DNA of 64,000 nucleotides, taken from contig NZ_RAPS01000001.1 of NCBI RefSeq assembly GCF_003610255.1, positions 7,777,001 through 7,841,000 on the forward strand, in the 5' to 3' direction. Numbering within the stretch: the first letter of the stretch is position 1; each line of letters starts with the position of its first letter. Both the position numbers and the translations under genes were made by a program. Below the pieces are notes generated by a model. It was not told the DNA's origin. It did no database searches and saw only the letters and a program-made list of their open reading frames with translations. Origin of the DNA: Streptomyces sp. TLI_171 (GTDB taxonomy: Bacteria; Actinomycetota; Actinomycetes; Streptomycetales; Streptomycetaceae). This document shows, piece after piece, positions 63,124-64,000 of the stretch.

Positions 63124-64000
63124 TCAGCCTGTGCGCGGAGCGGCAGGCCGAAGCGCCAGGCGAGGCCAGTGCACGTACAGGTGGAGGTTGAGGTTGGCGA
63201 AGGACACGGTCGAGCCGCTCTTCCAGGCGCGGTATCCGGTGCCCTTGGTGAGGTCGGCCTCGAAGGTCGGGCCGATCTCGTAGCTGATCCCGTACTGGTA
63301 GGTGCTGCGACCGGCGTCCACCAGCTCGGTCGCCATCTTGACCATCTGGTAGGGGTGCGCGGTCGTGGGGGCGGGGGAGGAGAAGACGTCGCTCCAGCGG
63401 CTTCCCGCGGTGCCGGTGGAGGGTGCGTAGGAAGGCTTGGCTGAGGCGGCGGTCCAGGTTGCGGGGGTGTAGGTGTCGCCGCTGGCGAGGTAGGTCCACT
63501 TGACGTTGTCGATGGACCAGTAGCCGCTGTGGGTTCCGACCGTGGCGTTGCCCAGGCCGCGAGGGACACATCACGCAGTCGAAGCCTCCCTCGGGCCGGT
63601 AGGAGAGGTCGTCGGGGTGGCTGCTGCTGATGGAGGTGCAGGGGCCGTAGCGCAGTCCGTCCCAGCTCTCGCCGCCGGTGACCATGTCGGGCCCTCGCGA
63701 TGGTCGTTCCCGCGCTGGTGCCCATGATCGCCGCGCCTTCGCTGAACTTGGCGCGAATCGCAGCCGGGGCCGGGGAGTCGGAGCTGTCGGCCTTGAGGAG
63801 GGTGGCCACCAGGCGGCTCTGGTCACCACCGCCGAAGAAGGAGCCCGTCATCGAGTTGATCTGGTCGAGAATGCTCCGGCTGGAGTTGTCGGCGATGTGG
63901 TCGAGGTCGATCGGGATCCACTGGGCGTCTGCCGCGCCGAAGGTGCCCTTCAGAAGATCGACGTAGTACGCGCCGTTGCAGACCGAGTTGCTGTACGTCG
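63124..64000 (-). pseudogene. Cyanophycinase (peptidase S51) gene with two frameshifts, 5' end beyond window
   Basis: Read leftward from the edge, the first frame gives CNGAYYVDLLKGTFGAADAQ, SMTGSFFGGGDQSRLVATLL and GAAIMGTSAGTTIA, where GTSAG holds the catalytic serine of S51 peptidases. Near 63690 the sequence shifts frame (DMVTGGESWDGLRYGPCTSI, SYRPEGGFDCV) and near 63560 shifts again (GLGNATVGTHSGYWSIDNVK, WTYLASGDTYTPATWTAASA) to a stop at 63124. The order and content are those of an exported cyanophycinase, which degrades cyanophycin (multi-L-arginyl-poly-aspartate). Either a true pseudogene or two sequencing indels. Confidence 0.75.

Overview
The window is very GC-rich, uses G or C in almost every third codon position, and starts many genes with GTG behind GGAGG-type ribosome binding sites. 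With its large LuxR ATPase regulators and secreted glycosidases and proteases, this points to an actinomycete of the Streptomycetaceae (Streptomyces or Kitasatospora type). It looks like an accessory chromosome arm: secreted hydrolases, stress proteins and orphan regulators, interspersed with decayed genes. I saw no rRNA, tRNA, replication origin, intact insertion sequence or CRISPR array.

Layout. 1-5.8 kb (minus strand): a urea- or guanidine-carboxylase-type biotin enzyme running off the left edge, an NCS1 permease with a Cys/His-rich tail and a GntR/FCD regulator. 6-9.4 kb: a truncated FUSC membrane protein and a YdeP/FdhF-type molybdopterin oxidoreductase. 9.9-13.7 kb: small hypotheticals mixed with remnants (IS110 transposase, WYL regulator, a frameshifted small gene). 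14-21.8 kb: a LuxR ATPase regulator, two paralogous cofactor-free haloperoxidase/perhydrolase-type hydrolases, a beta-lactamase-fold esterase, a Tat-exported alpha/beta hydrolase and a Dps ferritin. The last three genes (exported hydrolase, second haloperoxidase, Dps) are tightly spaced and end in a strong hairpin.

22-38.2 kb is a polymer-degradation region: a secreted metzincin with a translationally coupled partner, a GH16 glucanase with three discoidin domains, a GH46 chitosanase with a discoidin domain, an M4 protease with a divergent LuxR regulator, and a GH5 mannanase with two CBM10-like repeats. A glutaminase lies between. Three of the glycosidase genes carry their own palindromic operator-like site, each of a different type, which suggests separate induction by separate substrates. 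38.6-47.4 kb holds stress-type genes (hydrophobic peptide, ECF sigma factor with overlapping membrane protein, DUF2267, STAS protein, Hsp20 with a RheA-like operator, a small hydrophilic protein), two secreted or lipase-like esterases and more remnants (MarR, IS5, LuxR).

47.7-64 kb: a SpoIIAB-like ATPase, a divergent TetR/SnoaL pair with two 13-bp palindromes between them, a BenE-type permease, an AI-2E-family permease, a surface protein, an amidohydrolase, a lipoprotein followed by a membrane protein lacking a canonical start codon, a DsrE-like protein, an amino-acid-binding lipoprotein divergent from aspartate ammonia-lyase, and a cyanophycinase gene broken by two frameshifts at the right edge. 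No single novel multi-gene machine is evident. The most testable observations are the operator sites, the lipoprotein/membrane gene junction, the permease tail and the haloperoxidase-Dps block.
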